64,000 nt of DNA from Euborellia annulipes (GCA_023213315.1 JAKCPI010016495.1:1-64000), one strand, 5' to 3'; counted from the first letter of the stretch, positions 1 to 10,340 are shown. Notes: generated from the sequence alone by a model not told the origin. Program-made: numbers and translations.

Positions 1-325
1 CGCAAATTGGTCTCTGTGTGTGTGTGTGTGGGGGTGTGTGTGTGTGTGTGTATGTCTGTGTGTGTGTGGACAGATTTTTAGCATGAAGGAATTGAGCTAC
101 CGGATTGAAATTTTATATTTAACTTAGGTATCTTTGAAGAATCTCAAAATAAGCTTTTGAACAAAATCGGTCAAAAAGTACTAGTACTTTACTGATGTAC
201 TTTTTCAGTTTTTTTCGATTTTCTCAAAATTCCCTCCAAGGATTTTTTTAAAAATTCATAAATCAACTATTTTTTAGATGCTCTTTAAAATGTATATTCT
301 CATTTTGTAAGAGAAAGTAAAAAAT
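1..325 (+). repeat. Family A dual-hairpin element, truncated copy entering the window
   Basis: Matches the middle of the complete copy at 49505-50195: the GT-rich stretch, the pieces GAAATTTTATATTTAA and AGTACTAGTACTTTACTGAT, and TTTTTAGATGCTCTTTAAAA. It ends abruptly at TAAGAGAAAGTA, a string normally found in the terminal hairpins, so the 3' half is missing. Family A has no coding capacity. Confidence 0.85.
15..68 (+). repeat. (GT)n microsatellite within family A
   Basis: Nearly uninterrupted GT dinucleotides with a short G run. It sits where other family A copies carry CTGT/GT repeats, so it is an expansion inside the element. Confidence 0.9.
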
Positions 326-746
326 GTATTAAAATATACCGTAGTGTTTAAAAGGAGTGAAGGAATTGTTAGGCCTACTTCTTATTTAAAATTATACAAC
401 ACGCTACTAAATGGTCTGACCTTATTTTTAAACCCACAGTATACGCCTATGGAACCGAAATCAAAAAGAAATGTATGAATCCTCCTCTGATTTTTTTTTA
501 CCAACACTTCTTATCTGTCACGAACTCTCATTTATAATGTCACGGATGAGCGATAAAAGTCCCCGAACCGATATATATATATATACTATTTGCATATTGT
601 ATTAATGATATATTAATAAATATAAATATAATTTCGGGGTCTGTGTTATGTTAATATCTTCATTAGCAGAAAAGGAACACACTTAAAACCCGTTTAATTT
701 ACATCTATTTTTATTTCCTTAAGACGTCACATTTTATTCGTCCTTC
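326..746. other. AT-rich sequence without recognised feature
   Basis: No ORF or repeat boundary recognised. A short (AT)n tract lies near 571-586. Confidence 0.6.
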
Positions 747-795
747 CATTGGCGTAGCCAGAAATTTTTGATGGGGGGGGGGATCAAGAAATTTT
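747..795 (+). mobile_element. hAT-type terminal fragment
   Basis: TGGCGTAGCCAGAAATTT followed by a G run resembles the GGCGTAGCCAG ends of hAT MITEs, of which a complete relative lies at 46749-47040. No partner inverted repeat was found. Confidence 0.45.
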
Positions 796-1135
796 TTTCA
801 AAAATTTAAGATTATTTTAAGGTATTTATAAATCATTTTGGTTTGTGTTTTTAGCTAGAGTAAATTATTATATTTTAACTTCTCTTACCCTATGTGAAAT
901 ATAATTTGTATTAAATATTTAGTCATGGCTTGGGTCCCATGGGGGAGGGGGGGGGTTTGCAAATCATTTGCCAATTAGACCCTTTGTGATACCACGGTGG
1001 GGCTATTCCCCTTTCCTACCCTAAGAGGAGACTTCGGCAGGATGTTTGAATTATTTGCGGCAAGTCCGAGTCGTGTTGAGACTTCGGACTCCGTAATCCT
1101 CAGCTTAGCCAGCTTAGCCATTGCCTCCTCCTACC
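796..1135. other. Unassigned sequence
   Basis: AT-rich to about 940, then a more GC-balanced stretch (about 1000-1130) with repeated TTAGCCAGC and GACTTCGG motifs that I cannot place in a family. No ORF. Confidence 0.4.
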
Positions 1136-2030
1136 TACTTTGTATAAGTTAATATAAGCAGGGGCGATAAAGGGGGGCCAGGGGGCCCGGCCCCCCGAAA
1201 TTTCTCAAACACATATATACATATATAGAGATATACAGACATCAGCACAACAAATTTTTCCGCAGGATGGAAAACTTTGGTTCCGCAAAAGAAAAAATGT
1301 TCCGCAAAAAATTTAGTGTGAAAAACAATTTAGTTCTAAAAAAAAATTCCTCAGAAAAATTTTTGAGTTCGGCCCCCGAAAAAAATTTCATATACGCCCC
1401 TGAATATAAGCTTATAGAAAGTATTGGATTCATGTCAAAAATTCGATCTCGAGATTTTGATGGATATACACATTTAGAAGTCCTCTGAGTACAAAAAAGT
1501 GGTTTTCGCTACATGGCCTGTCTGTGAGTCTGTGTGAGTGTGAACAAAATATCTCAAGAACGAAAAGAGCTAAGAGGTTGAAATTTTATATTTTGTTAGA
1601 TACCCCCATGTGATACGAAGCTTTTGAACAAAATCAGCAGCCAAAGAGTACTAGTACTTTACTGATGCACTTTTTCAGTTTTTTTTCGATTTTTCAAAAT
1701 TTGCTCGAACGATTTTGATTAAATTTCATAAATCAATTATTTTTTAGATGCTCTTTAAAATGTATATTCACATTATACTCTCAAAATTATTTGAAGCTCA
1801 CTTTACCCTTATACTCCATAAGAAAGATAGGAGAAATTGTTGCCAGGGTAACAAAATATAAATATTTTCTCATGCTTATAAATTTTACAACTTTAATTCA
1901 AATGTACCGTACTGTTGGAAACTAATCGACACAAAAAATCTGGTGTGACAAGCACAAAACATACCTTTTGATTACCGAAGATAAGAGAAGGTTGTGTGCT
2001 GTAGGACCTGGAACACCAGATTTTTTTTGA
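1136..2030 (+). repeat. Family A element, full-length, interrupted in its 5' hairpin by a hAT MITE
   Basis: TACTTTGTATAAG and TTATAGAAAGTA are the two arms of the 5' hairpin, separated by the MITE at 1159-1402. The body follows the family consensus, and the copy ends in the 3' hairpin (AATCTGGTGTGACAAGCAC to ACACCAGATTTTTT). The X-box-like palindrome is degenerate here (GTTGCCAGGGTAAC, 1839-1852). Confidence 0.85.
1159..1402. mobile_element. hAT MITE, 244 bp, with perfect 8-bp target duplication
   Basis: Starts CAGGGGCGATAAAGG and ends ATACGCCCCTG, giving CAGGGGCG inverted ends. It is flanked by AATATAAG at 1151-1158 and again at 1403-1410. An 8-bp duplication and CAGGGGCG ends are diagnostic of the hAT superfamily. 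Overlapping short ORFs are not coding. It inserted into the hairpin loop of a family A copy and so is younger than it. Confidence 0.9.
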
Positions 2031-2156
2031 TCTTTCTGCTTCTGTGACCATTAGGGGTATGACTTTTCGACTTTTTTTTCCAAAATGATTTCCTGTAGCA
2101 CGAATAAATATACCTTTGCCTATTAATGACTAAAATGTCGTTTATTGCATGAAAAT
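2031..2156. other. Spacer between two family A copies
   Basis: No recognised feature. Confidence 0.5.
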
Positions 2157-2300
2157 AAAAAAAATCTGGTGTGACTGTCGCACAGCACACAACCTTCTCT
2201 TACCCTTGCTAAGAGAAAGTTTTGTACTGTGCTTGTCACACCAGATCTTTTGTGTTGACATATATTTAGTTTCCGCCGATATATTATAATTCAAGATATA
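2157..2300 (-). repeat. Family A, 3' terminal hairpin fragment
   Basis: AATCTGGTGTGACTGTCG to CTTGTCACACCAGATC forms the long terminal hairpin, followed by the minus-strand stretch ATATATTTAGTTTCCG seen next to it in other copies. Faces the copy at 1136-2030 head-on. Confidence 0.85.
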
Positions 2301-2302
2301 AA

Positions 2303-2500
2303 ATCTATCTTATATAAGTGTCCGTCTGTCCGTCTTTCACGCTCTGTTTGACCAACTTGGCGTTGGAATTTTGAAACGAAATTTTGCAGTCTTATAGAGG
2401 TCGTTATGGAGAGTACCGGAAAAAGACTCAGGTTCCGAAATTCCTATAACTTTTTGAGTTATTAATTTCTAAAATTACGATTTCTTCCATAGGAAATGTA
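2303..2500 (+). repeat. Repeat family C
   Basis: GTGTCCGTCTGTCCGTC, TTGACCAACTTGGCGTTGG, TAGAGGTCGTTATGGA, then CCTATAACTTTTTGAGTTAT. Parts recur at 11890-12065, 16615-16710 and 51062-51260. Class unknown; no inverted ends seen. Confidence 0.7.
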
Positions 2501-2511
2501 TAGATAAATAT

Positions 2512-2846
2512 TTTCTTTTTTTAAAACATTCACACTTTTTCTCCTTCACACTCACACTTACACACACATTCACAGTCTTTTCGGCAACTCAGGCCATTTA
2601 AGCCTTTAGACGATAACCGTTGTAATTAAAAATTAAATAAAAGATTTTTTTATTTAATCTCCTGGCTGCAAAGTCCCTGCGAATCCTGAGTTGTAATTAA
2701 TATATATATTTTGGGTTCAGGCATTTCTAATTAAGCCATCGGGTATCCAAATGGCTTAAATAAAATCATCGGACTGCCTGCGTCCGAACCCGCGACGTTT
2801 GGTATAGGAGGTAGGCACGCTACCTACTACGCCAAACTCGGGGGCA
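2512..2846 (-). mobile_element. SINE S1 (tRNA-derived), full-length
   Basis: The minus-strand head has pol III box A and box B equivalents (the latter GGTTCGGACGC) and a body containing CATTTGGATACCCGATGG. The tail carries AAAGACTGTGAATGTGTG and a terminal A/T run. Target duplication TAGATAAATAT (2501-2511) versus TAGAGAAATAT (2847-2857), one mismatch. Its head faces the head of the S1 copy at 2943. About 70 bp of extra AT-rich sequence lies in the body. Confidence 0.85.
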
Positions 2847-2942
2847 TAGAGAAATATCTATGTACTCTTTGCATTTATATATTCTCATTGTAAACAAATC
2901 TTCAAGCAGGCACTAGATTTGAATACACAGTAATAATTTTCT

Positions 2943-3192
2943 TTTAGGCCCTCGGGGTTGGTGTAGGGGTTAGCGTGCTAACCTCGTATACCAAAAGTTT
3001 CGGGTTCGGACCCCAGGCAGTCCTATGATTTTATATAAGCCATTTGGATGGACCAAAAGACTTAAATAAGAATGCCTGGACTACAAATATGTATATTAAT
3101 CAATAAAGGATATCGTAAGTCTTATCTGGCCTGAGTTGCCGAAAAGACTGTGTGAATGAGAAAAAAGTGTGAGTGTTAAAAAAAAAAAGAAA
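2943..3192 (+). mobile_element. SINE S1 (tRNA-derived)
   Basis: Head with box A TGGTGTAGGGG (2959-2969) and box B GGTTCGGACCC (3003-3013), a body with AAGCCATTTGGATGGACC, then CCTGAGTTGCCGAAAAGAC, a GTGTGAATGAG stretch and a poly-A tail. Pol III-driven, mobilised by an unknown LINE. Transcription direction is opposite to the copy at 2512. Confidence 0.88.
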
Positions 3193-3262
3193 TTATTTCG
3201 TTTTGGGAACGAATCGCTCCCTTCTTCAGGACCTATGGCCATCAAATATTTATTAATTTAGT
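3193..3262 (-). ncRNA. Degenerate hammerhead-like motif, Penelope-type repeat fragment
   Basis: On the minus strand: CCATAGGTCCTGAAGAAGGG, a GGGA/TCCC stem, then ACGAAAT. CTGANGA plus GAAA are the two conserved boxes of hammerhead ribozymes; here extra bases separate the stem from box 2, so activity is unlikely. A related copy lies at 22140-22250. Confidence 0.35.
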
Positions 3263-3286
3263 AAATATACCGTTATAATTCTGGGT

Positions 3287-3425
3287 TCGCCTCCCGTCGG
3301 AGGCGAGAAAAATTTATTTCATATGGTATGACTACAAATCATTTGAAATAAATAGGGATGGGGTCTAAATAGCCTGAGATGCCGAAAATGACCTTTTAAA
3401 AAAAATAATAAATAAATAAATAAAA
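3287..3425 (+). mobile_element. SINE S2, 3' part
   Basis: GGGTTCGCCTCCCGTCGG resembles an S2 box B region. It is followed by AAATAAATAGGGATGGGG, GGTCTAAATAGCCTGAGATG and CCGAAAA, the S2 tail, ending in a TAAA repeat. Confidence 0.65.
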
Positions 3426-3534
3426 GACAGGCATTGTTCGGCTGCAGCAAATGTTCGAAGAGAAAGGTAATCCCAAACCCAAATTTATTAATTGCCAGCT
3501 CTATGTCCTGGGTCGCCTTCTACACAGTGGCGTA

Positions 3535-3612
3535 TCCAAGTGGGAGCAAAGGGGGGAGCCCCTCGATACCGACATAGGCGCCCTAGCTCATTCGGCTTTA
3601 CTCAGGCTCTCC
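3535..3612 (+). mobile_element. hAT-type 5' end fragment
   Basis: CAGTGGCGTATCCAAGTGGG followed by a G-rich stretch, the classical CAGTGGCG hAT end. The small plus-strand ORF here is a by-product. Confidence 0.5.
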
Positions 3613-3889
3613 GACTTTTTACCTAAATCACCATTCATTAAACAAGTTTTCAAAAATTTGATATAAATTTTTATAAAAGATTTTTGCTAAAAATTTAACT
3701 TAATATTTTTTTAATTTTAATAAAATTAGATTAGACTTCCTCCTCATCGAGGATGCCTATCTCTCCTGCATCGGGGACATCATCAACTTGGTACCTAGAA
3801 CCTAAGGTGTGATATACGAATACAAATTTAAATGTATTTACTTTTCGATCTATAATTTGAAAATTCATTTTCACACCTTAAATTGTAGT
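3613..3889. other. AT-rich sequence without recognised feature
   Basis: Nothing recognised apart from a short GC-balanced patch near 3735-3800. Confidence 0.4.
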
Positions 3890-4460
3890 TTAATAGTTTA
3901 AATACAGAGGGTGGGAAGGATGCACCATGCCAACGATAGGGATTTTATTTTTGAACTTGCAGCTACTCTTCATGAAGATGTGTGTAGAAATCAACGAGAA
4001 TATTCTTCAATTTAGGCCTCTGTTGGAGATTCGTCGTTGTTAATATCTTCAGGTGCCTTCTCTTATCTTTAGCTAGTTCGTTTTGTTTTATTAGGGTTCC
4101 TTGATTGTATTTGTATTTAGGATCCAATAGAGAGGTAAAATGAATTATATTCTCGTTGATTTGTTCCATGAACGGTGCATAAGGAGATGCGGTCAGATAT
4201 GATTGAAAGTTTGAGGCCCAGGTTCTCAAGTGTTCTTGTGTTTGCGCAAAGACGTCTTTTTATGACGCAAAGGGAGTCTGATGTTTTTGTTGCAGTGAGG
4301 TTGGGTTTGAGGTGGCTCTATGGGTAAACGAGAGTCAGGGAGGGATGTCGTTTTTCCAGGAATAGCCTGGATGTAAATAACGCATACCCTTAAGGCCAGG
4401 GACAGGCCCGAGGGCCCCGCCGATCTGATGGTGGGGACCGGGTATATACAATTACAATTC
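3890..4460 (-). pseudogene. GC-elevated island with a 90-residue open frame; possible old element-derived coding remnant
   Basis: Composition is markedly less AT-rich than the flanks. On the minus strand an open frame runs from about 4259 to the stop at 3963 with normal amino-acid variety (it includes NFQSYLTASPYAPFMEQ and FTSLLDPKYKYNQ), unlike the low-complexity ORFs elsewhere. It has no recognised domain. A 12-nt inverted repeat (CAACGAGAATAT at 3991 and its complement near 4147) lies within it. The end at 4385-4440 is GC-rich (GGCCAGGGACAGGCCCGAGG). I do not recognise the product. Confidence 0.2.
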
Positions 4461-4789
4461 CTTCGTATTTTTAATTAGGCTAGGTAAGATCTCTTTGTTG
4501 AAGCCCCCTAGTCTCTTGTTTACTCGTAATCCAAAAAATCACGTTCATTCTCACGATATGATTTCAGACACCCGACTGACGGTTTTTCCGAATTATAAAC
4601 CACAATTCTTTTTTGTAATTTTGTATATTCTTTCTTATTAATGCAAATAATAAAAATAATTGTTCGTGAAGAACATTAATTTTGAATTATTTCCGAACTT
4701 TGGTTTGTTTTATTTGAAAGAAAAAGAAGTCTTCAAGATTAAATATTAGGCCTACGCCTAATTTCAGTAAGTAAATTTCATATAATGGT
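4461..4789. other. AT-rich sequence without recognised feature
   Basis: Nothing recognised. Confidence 0.5.
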
Positions 4790-5010
4790 ACAATAGTTAT
4801 TAAAATAAAATGAGCAAAACTAATTCAAATATTATATTTTTCAGATGACTTGTATTTCTTTGACCTTCTTGTTTTCAATTTGGTTAAATAAAAACATAAA
4901 CTTATTTAATAATAGAAATTAAGGAAACATTTTGGCTTAAGAGTGTGTCATTATCATCTATTGGTATCTACTCATAGAATTTTGTTGTTTTGGAGCTTTT
5001 GATATAGCCC
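4790..5010 (+). repeat. Local duplication, copy 1
   Basis: ACAATAGTTATTAAAATAAA, TGAGCAAAACTAATTCAAAT, AAATAAAAACATAAACTTAT and ATAGAATTTTGTTGTTTTGG recur in order at 5416-5720, offset by about 626 bp and increasing to about 710 bp where copy 2 carries insertions. Confidence 0.75.
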
Positions 5011-5415
5011 TACACAGTAAGTAAATTAAAAAAAATTAAACTCACCCCTTCTGGAATTTGCCCTTTGAGAGTTAGCTTCTCCACTGTTTATTTGAACTTG
5101 TGATGGATGATCAAATTTGACAATTTTTTCTGCATTTTTATATTAAATTTTCTTAAAATTGTAAACTCATTTTTTTTAATGAATTTTTTTGTAATATATT
5201 TTATAAATGCGTGTAGTGAAGTGCAAATAAAAAAGAGAAGTCTTCAAGAAAATTTCAAAAATAAGTAAATTTTCATTAAGTGATAAAATCAAAATATGAA
5301 AACTAATATTTTTTTTTTAATGTTGGTGAGTATTGACGGGCTATGAGGGGAGGTCCAAAAAACATACGCTTTTTCGGATTATAAGTAAGTTTCGAATTTT
5401 AAGTAAGTTTTACAT
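5011..5415. other. Spacer between the two local duplication copies
   Basis: AT-rich; AAGTCTTCAAG near 5238 echoes 4728, so the duplicated unit may be larger than annotated. Confidence 0.4.
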
Positions 5416-5475
5416 ACAATAGTTATTGATATTAAAATAAAATGAGCAAAAGTAATTCAAATTTTATATTTTCAG

Positions 5476-5577
5476 TAGGAACCGACCGAATATTCGGTTT
5501 CGGTTACGGTTTCGGCCAAAAATCATGGTTTCGGCCGTAGTTCCGGTTTCGGCCAAAAAGTAGCCGAAACTTTCGGT
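5476..5577 (+). mobile_element. hAT MITE, one end only (same family as 63227-63636)
   Basis: TAGGAACCGACCGAATATTC, then alternating GGTTTCGG blocks, ending GCCGAAACTTTCGG. It matches the end of the complete copy in reverse. The other half is lost at the junction with the SINE fragment. Confidence 0.8.
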
Positions 5578-5636
5578 GTCGCGGGTTCGGTATAGAGGGT
5601 AGACACGCTACCAACTACTCCAAGCCCCGTGGGCTG
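5578..5636 (-). mobile_element. SINE S1 head fragment
   Basis: GCGGGTTCGGTATAGAGGG, ACACGCTACC and ACTCCAAGCCCCG mirror the S1 tRNA-like head on the minus strand. Confidence 0.6.
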
Positions 5637-5737
5637 TTTTCATTTTGATTAAATAAAAACATAAAGTTATTTAATAATACAAATGTCAATTCATAGAATT
5701 TTGTTGTTTTGGTGCTTCTTTTTATTTTTTTTTCTTT

Positions 5738-5860
5738 TAAAAACACACACACTTTTTTCCCATTCACACACACATACACACAGCCTTTTTGGTAACTTAG
5801 GCCATTTAACTATTTAAACGACACCCGTTATTCCATAATTAATTATTTTTTCCATAATCA
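5738..5860 (-). mobile_element. SINE S1 tail fragment
   Basis: Reverse complement of the S1 tail: CATTCACACACACATACAC, AACTTAGGCCATTTAA and CGACACCCGTTATTCC. Confidence 0.7.
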
Positions 5861-6470
5861 ATTAACAAAAAAAAAAAAAAAAATCTAAATAAATTCTATT
5901 TTGTCCTTAACTAGTAAAATACTTTTGAGAGGAAGTTTCAACTTAAAGTATTCAGGCCAATTTCTTTCTTGAGATCTTTTCCAATAAGTAAATTCAGTCT
6001 TGTGCTACAGTAAGTAAATTTCTTTTGAATTCATTTAACAGGTATGTTATTAAAAATATTTTAAATTTAATTCTATTTTGCCTCCACAAATTTAATATGT
6101 TTCGTGAATTAATAGACTATTGTGTTATGTTCATAATAGATTCTATATTACTATTTCTATTGAAATTATGAATTGAATGAAATTTTCAAAACGCTCCAAT
6201 TATTCATCCCTTACTAACACACTTACCCTTGATATACGTAGATGCAAACATATATTTACGTATGGATATGATTTGATAATATCAAAATATATAGTACATA
6301 ATTGAATTTTGAATGAATTAATCAATTTCGAAGTTCAATAAATATTTCCAAACATTTAATTAAGACTTTTATGCAAATTACAATTATTTATTGTGAATTA
6401 TAAATTGATATAATTTTTTAATAGGTAAAATATGTTAAAATTAAAAGAATTATGAGAGTAATATTAATAC
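5861..6470. other. AT-rich sequence without recognised feature
   Basis: Poly-A tract near 5864-5882; otherwise nothing recognised. Confidence 0.5.
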
Positions 6471-7830
6471 ACTAGCTGCGGTAGGGTTGCCTTCGGCAAC
6501 CCTACCCCGCTAGCCCTGGCGGGCGGCGTCTCGGGATATGACTAAGAGTTGTCCAGATAAATGTATTTTAATTAATTATGAAAAAGAGTTTTTATTTTTT
6601 ATTTTAAATATTTGATTAATATATTTTTCAATTATTTACACCCTAAGGAAGCAACATTTTAAATTTTATTAAAATCGAATGAAAAATAAATTTTAGGGGG
6701 GGGTCAGGGAGGTGATTGAACTTTCTGATGTCTAAAATACCATTTTTCAATTATTTACACCCTAAGAAAGCGTCATTTTAAATTTTATTAAAATCGAATG
6801 AAAAATAAATTTTAGGGGGGGGTCAGGGAGGTGATTGAACTTTCTGATGTCTAAAATACCATTTTTCAATTATTTACACCCTAAGAAAGCGTCATTTTAA
6901 ATTTTATTAAAATCGAATGAAAAATAAATTTTAGGGGGGGGTCAGGGGGGTGATTGAACTTTCTGATGTCTAAAATACCATTTTTCAATTATTTACACCC
7001 TAAGAAAGCGTCATTTTAAATTTTATTAAAATCGAATGAAAAATAAATTTTAGGGGGGGGTCAGGGGGGTGATTGAACTTTCTGATGTCTAAAATACCAT
7101 TTTTCAATTATTTACACCCTAAGAAAGCGTCATTTTAAATTTTATTAAAATCGAATGAAAAATAAATTTTAGGGGGGGGTCAGGGAGGTGATTGAACTTT
7201 CTGATGTCTAAAATACCATTTTTCAATTATTTACACCCTAAGAAAGCGTCATTTTAAATTTTATTAAAATCGAATGAAAAATAAATTTTAGGGGGGGGTC
7301 AGGGGGGTGATTGAACTTTCTGATGTCTAAAATACCATTTTTCAATTATTTACACCCTAAGAAAGCGTCATTTTAAATTTTATTAAAATCGAATAAAAAA
7401 TAAATTTTAGGGGGGGTCAGGGGGGTGATTGAACTTTCTGGGGTCTAAAATACCATTTTTCAATTATTTACACCCTAAGAAAGCGTCATTTTAAATTTTA
7501 TTAAAATCGAATGAAAAATAAAAAAAATAAAATTTTAGGGGGGGGGGGGTGGGGGCGCAGAGCGGAAAAATCTTTTCAAATGTCGAATTGTTAGGGGGAG
7601 GAAGAGTTTTTATTTTTCATTTTAAAGATTTGATAAATATATTTTTCATAAAGCGAGTTAGATCCTGTTTTCCAATGCTTTGCTATGGGGTAATTGATAA
7701 CCCCCAAAAAGGGGGGTTCCCTACCCCTAATTCGATATAATGATAGCCTAAAACCACCCCCGGAAAATTCCCTACCCATTAAAAAAAAACTCCATGAAAA
7801 TCGGTCCAGTAGTTTCGGAGTCTATGCGTT

Positions 7831-7862
<32 letters not shown>

Positions 7863-7884
7863 AGATTGTCTTTTATATTATTAA
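6471..7884 (+). mobile_element. Compound tandem-repeat element E1 (HINE/pearl-like plan)
   Basis: Head ACTAGCTGCGG with a perfect 12-bp hairpin (GGTAGGGTTGCC, loop TTC, 6480-6506), a conserved GGCGTCTCGGGATATGAC segment, then eight copies of a 119-bp unit. A single-copy flank with ATCGGTCCAGTAGTTTCGG, a (CAGA)n tract (7834-7864) and the tail ATTGTCTTTTATATTATTA follow. Order and parts match non-autonomous Helitron-like HINE/DINE and bivalve pearl/CvA elements (core tandem repeats plus tetranucleotide microsatellite). Small ORFs here are repeat artefacts. Confidence 0.8.
6620..7530 (+). repeat. Eight tandem copies of a 119-bp unit
   Basis: Each unit has CAATTATTTACACCCTAAG, ATTTTATTAAAATCGAATG, a run of 7-8 G, TCAGG(G)n and TGATTGAACTTTCTGATG. 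Copies are nearly identical (GAGGTG versus GGGGTG, ATGT versus GGGT variants), indicating recent expansion or homogenisation. The clustered G runs could form quadruplexes. Confidence 0.97.
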
Positions 7885-8644
7885 ACTAGCTGCGGTAGGG
7901 TTGCCTTCGGCAACCCTACCCCATAGGCCCTGGCGGGCGGCGTCTCGGGATATGACTAAGAGTTGTCCAGATAAATGTATTTTAATTAATTATGAAAAAG
8001 AGTTTTTATTTTTTATTTTAAATATTTGATTAATATATTTTTCAATTATTTACACCCTAAGGAAGCGTAATTTTATATTTTATTAAAAACGAATGAAAAA
8101 TAAATTTCAGGGGGGGGGCAGGGGGGTGATTGAACTTTCTGATGTCTAAAATACCATTTTTCAATTATTTACACCCTAAGAAAGCAACATTTTAAATTTT
8201 ATTAAAATCGAATGAAAAATAAATTTCAGGGGGGGGCAGGGGGGTGATTGAACTTTCTGAGGTCTAAAATACCATTTTTCAATTATTTACACCCTAAGAA
8301 AGCGTCATTTTAAATTTTATTAAAATCGAATGAAAAATAAAAAAAATAAAATTTTAGGGGGGGGGGGGGGGGCGCAGAGCGGAAAAATCTTTTCAAATGT
8401 CGAATTGTTAGGGGGGGGAAGAGTTTTTATTTTTCATTTTAAAGATTTGATAAATATATTTTTCGTGAAGCGAGAGTCCTGTTTTCCAATGCTTTGCTAT
8501 GGGGTAATTGATAACCCCCAAAAAGGGGGGTTCCCTACCCCTAATTCGATATAATGATAGCCTAAAACCACCCCCGGAAAATTCCCTACCCATTAAAAAA
8601 AAACTCCATGAAAATCGGTCCAGTAGTTTCGGAGTCTATGCGTT

Positions 8645-8676
<32 letters not shown>

Positions 8677-8698
8677 AGATTGTCTTTTATATTATTAA
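7885..8698 (+). mobile_element. Compound tandem-repeat element E2
   Basis: Same head hairpin (7894-7920), three 119-bp units (8040-8340), flank, (CAGA)n (8646-8678) and tail. Joined directly to E1 and E3 head-to-tail without other sequence between. Confidence 0.8.
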
Positions 8699-9934
8699 AC
8701 TAGCTGCGGTAGGGTTGCCTTCGGCAACCCTACCCCGCAGACCCTGGCGGGCGGCGTCTCGGGATATGACTAAGAGTTGTCCAGATAAATCTATTTTTAT
8801 TAATTATGAGGAAGAGTTTTTATTTTTTATTTTAAATATTTGATTAATATATTTTTCAATTATTTACACCCTAAGGAAGCGTCATTTTAAATTTTATTAA
8901 AAACGAATGAAAAATAAATTTCAGGGGGGGTCAGGGAGGTGATTGAACTTTCTGAGGTCTAAAATACCATTTTTCAATTATTTACACCCTAAGAAAGCAA
9001 CATTTTAAATTTTATTAAAATCGAATGAAAAAAAAATTTTAGGGGGGGTCAGGGGGGTGATTGAACTTTCTGAGGTCTAAAATACCATTTTTCAATTATT
9101 TACACCCTAAGAAAGCGTCATTTTAAATTTTATTAAAATCGAATAAAAAATAAATTTTAGGGGGGGGTCAGGGGGGTGATTGAACTTTCTGGGGTCTAAA
9201 ATACCATTTTTCAATTATTTACACCCTAAGAAAGCAACATTTTAAATTTTATTAAAATCGAATGAAAAATAAATTTTAGGGGGGGGTCAGGGGGGTGATT
9301 GAACTTTCTGGGGTCTAAAATACCATTTTTCAATTATTTACACCCTAAGAAAGCAACATTTTAAATTTTATTAAAATCGAATGAAAAATAAATTTTAGGG
9401 GGGGTCAGGGGGGTGATTGAACTTTCTGAGGTCTAAAATACCATTTTTCAATTATTTACACCCTAAGAAAGCGTCATTTTAAATTTTATTAAAATCGAAT
9501 AAAAAATAAATTTAAGGGGGGGGTCAGGGGGGTGATTGAACTTTCTGGGGTCTAAAATACCATTTTTCAATTATTTACACCCTAAGAAAGCATCATTTTA
9601 AATTTTATTAAAATCGAATGAAAAATAAAAAAAATAAAATTTTAGGGGGGGGGGTGGGGGCGCAGAGCGGAAAAATCTTTTCAAATGTCGAATTGTTAGG
9701 GGGAGGAAGAGTTTTTATTTTTCATTTTAAAGATTTGATAAATATATTTTTCATAAAGCGAGTTAGATCCTGTTTTCCAATGCTTTGCTATGGGGTAATT
9801 GATAACCCCCAAAAAGGGGGGTTCCCTACCCCTAATTCGATATAATGATAGCCTAAAACCACCCCCGGAAAATTCCCTACCCATTAAAAAAAACTCCATG
9901 AAAATCGGTCCAGTAGTTTCGGAGTCTATGCGTT

Positions 9935-9995
<61 letters not shown>

Positions 9996-10010
9996 GATTG
10001 TCTTTTATAT
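8699..10010 (+). mobile_element. Compound tandem-repeat element E3
   Basis: Same head hairpin (8708-8734), seven 119-bp units (8850-9640), flank, a long (CAGA)n tract (9937-9994) and the tail ending TTTTATATAATAG. Unit variants (AAGCAACAT versus AAGCGTCAT) alternate, so units were exchanged or amplified in blocks. Confidence 0.8.
9937..9994 (+). repeat. (CAGA)n microsatellite, longest in the array
   Basis: About 14 tetranucleotide repeats, roughly twice the length in E1 and E2. Confidence 0.97.
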
Positions 10011-10340
10011 AATAGTATAGAAGATACCTTGATTAATACGGCGATCACGAATTAAGTCATTTCTTCTACTTCCATCTTTTTCAATTTCGTCAGATTGAAT
10101 AAATCATCTCTCGTTCGCATCCATAATCGTGAAGCAGAAATAAAGTCTAGATACAGAATAAAATTAATTAATTAATATTTTGAATACCTAACTAATCTCA
10201 TTTTATACGAATCATGTTACGTGAATGGATGGAACAAGAAGAGGGTTGAAAGCCACTTATCCTTAAAAAATATCAATTTAGAGTCTCATTTGTTTTCTCT
10301 TATTCTTTATAGAGAACCGGGTATTAATCTATATATTAGT
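10011..10340. other. Sequence without recognised feature
   Basis: Nothing recognised. Confidence 0.5.

Larger units (their letters stand above)
5416..5720 (+). repeat. Local duplication, copy 2, split by transposable elements
   Basis: Same order of blocks as 4790-5010, with a half hAT MITE and an S1 head fragment inserted between TATATTTTCAG and TTTTCATTTTGATTAAA. Confidence 0.75.

Noticed and set aside
2943..3020. Functional tRNA gene in S1 heads
   Set aside because: The same head occurs in several copies attached to the same body, two with target duplications; it is a SINE promoter.
6620..9640. CRISPR-like array
   Set aside because: Units are contiguous 119-bp tandem repeats without unique spacers, in a eukaryotic context.
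7549..10020. Repeated ORFs of 60-111 codons on both strands in the 7.5-10 kb region
   Set aside because: They recur only because the repeat unit and flank recur, are partly translated (CAGA)n and G runs, and have no protein features.
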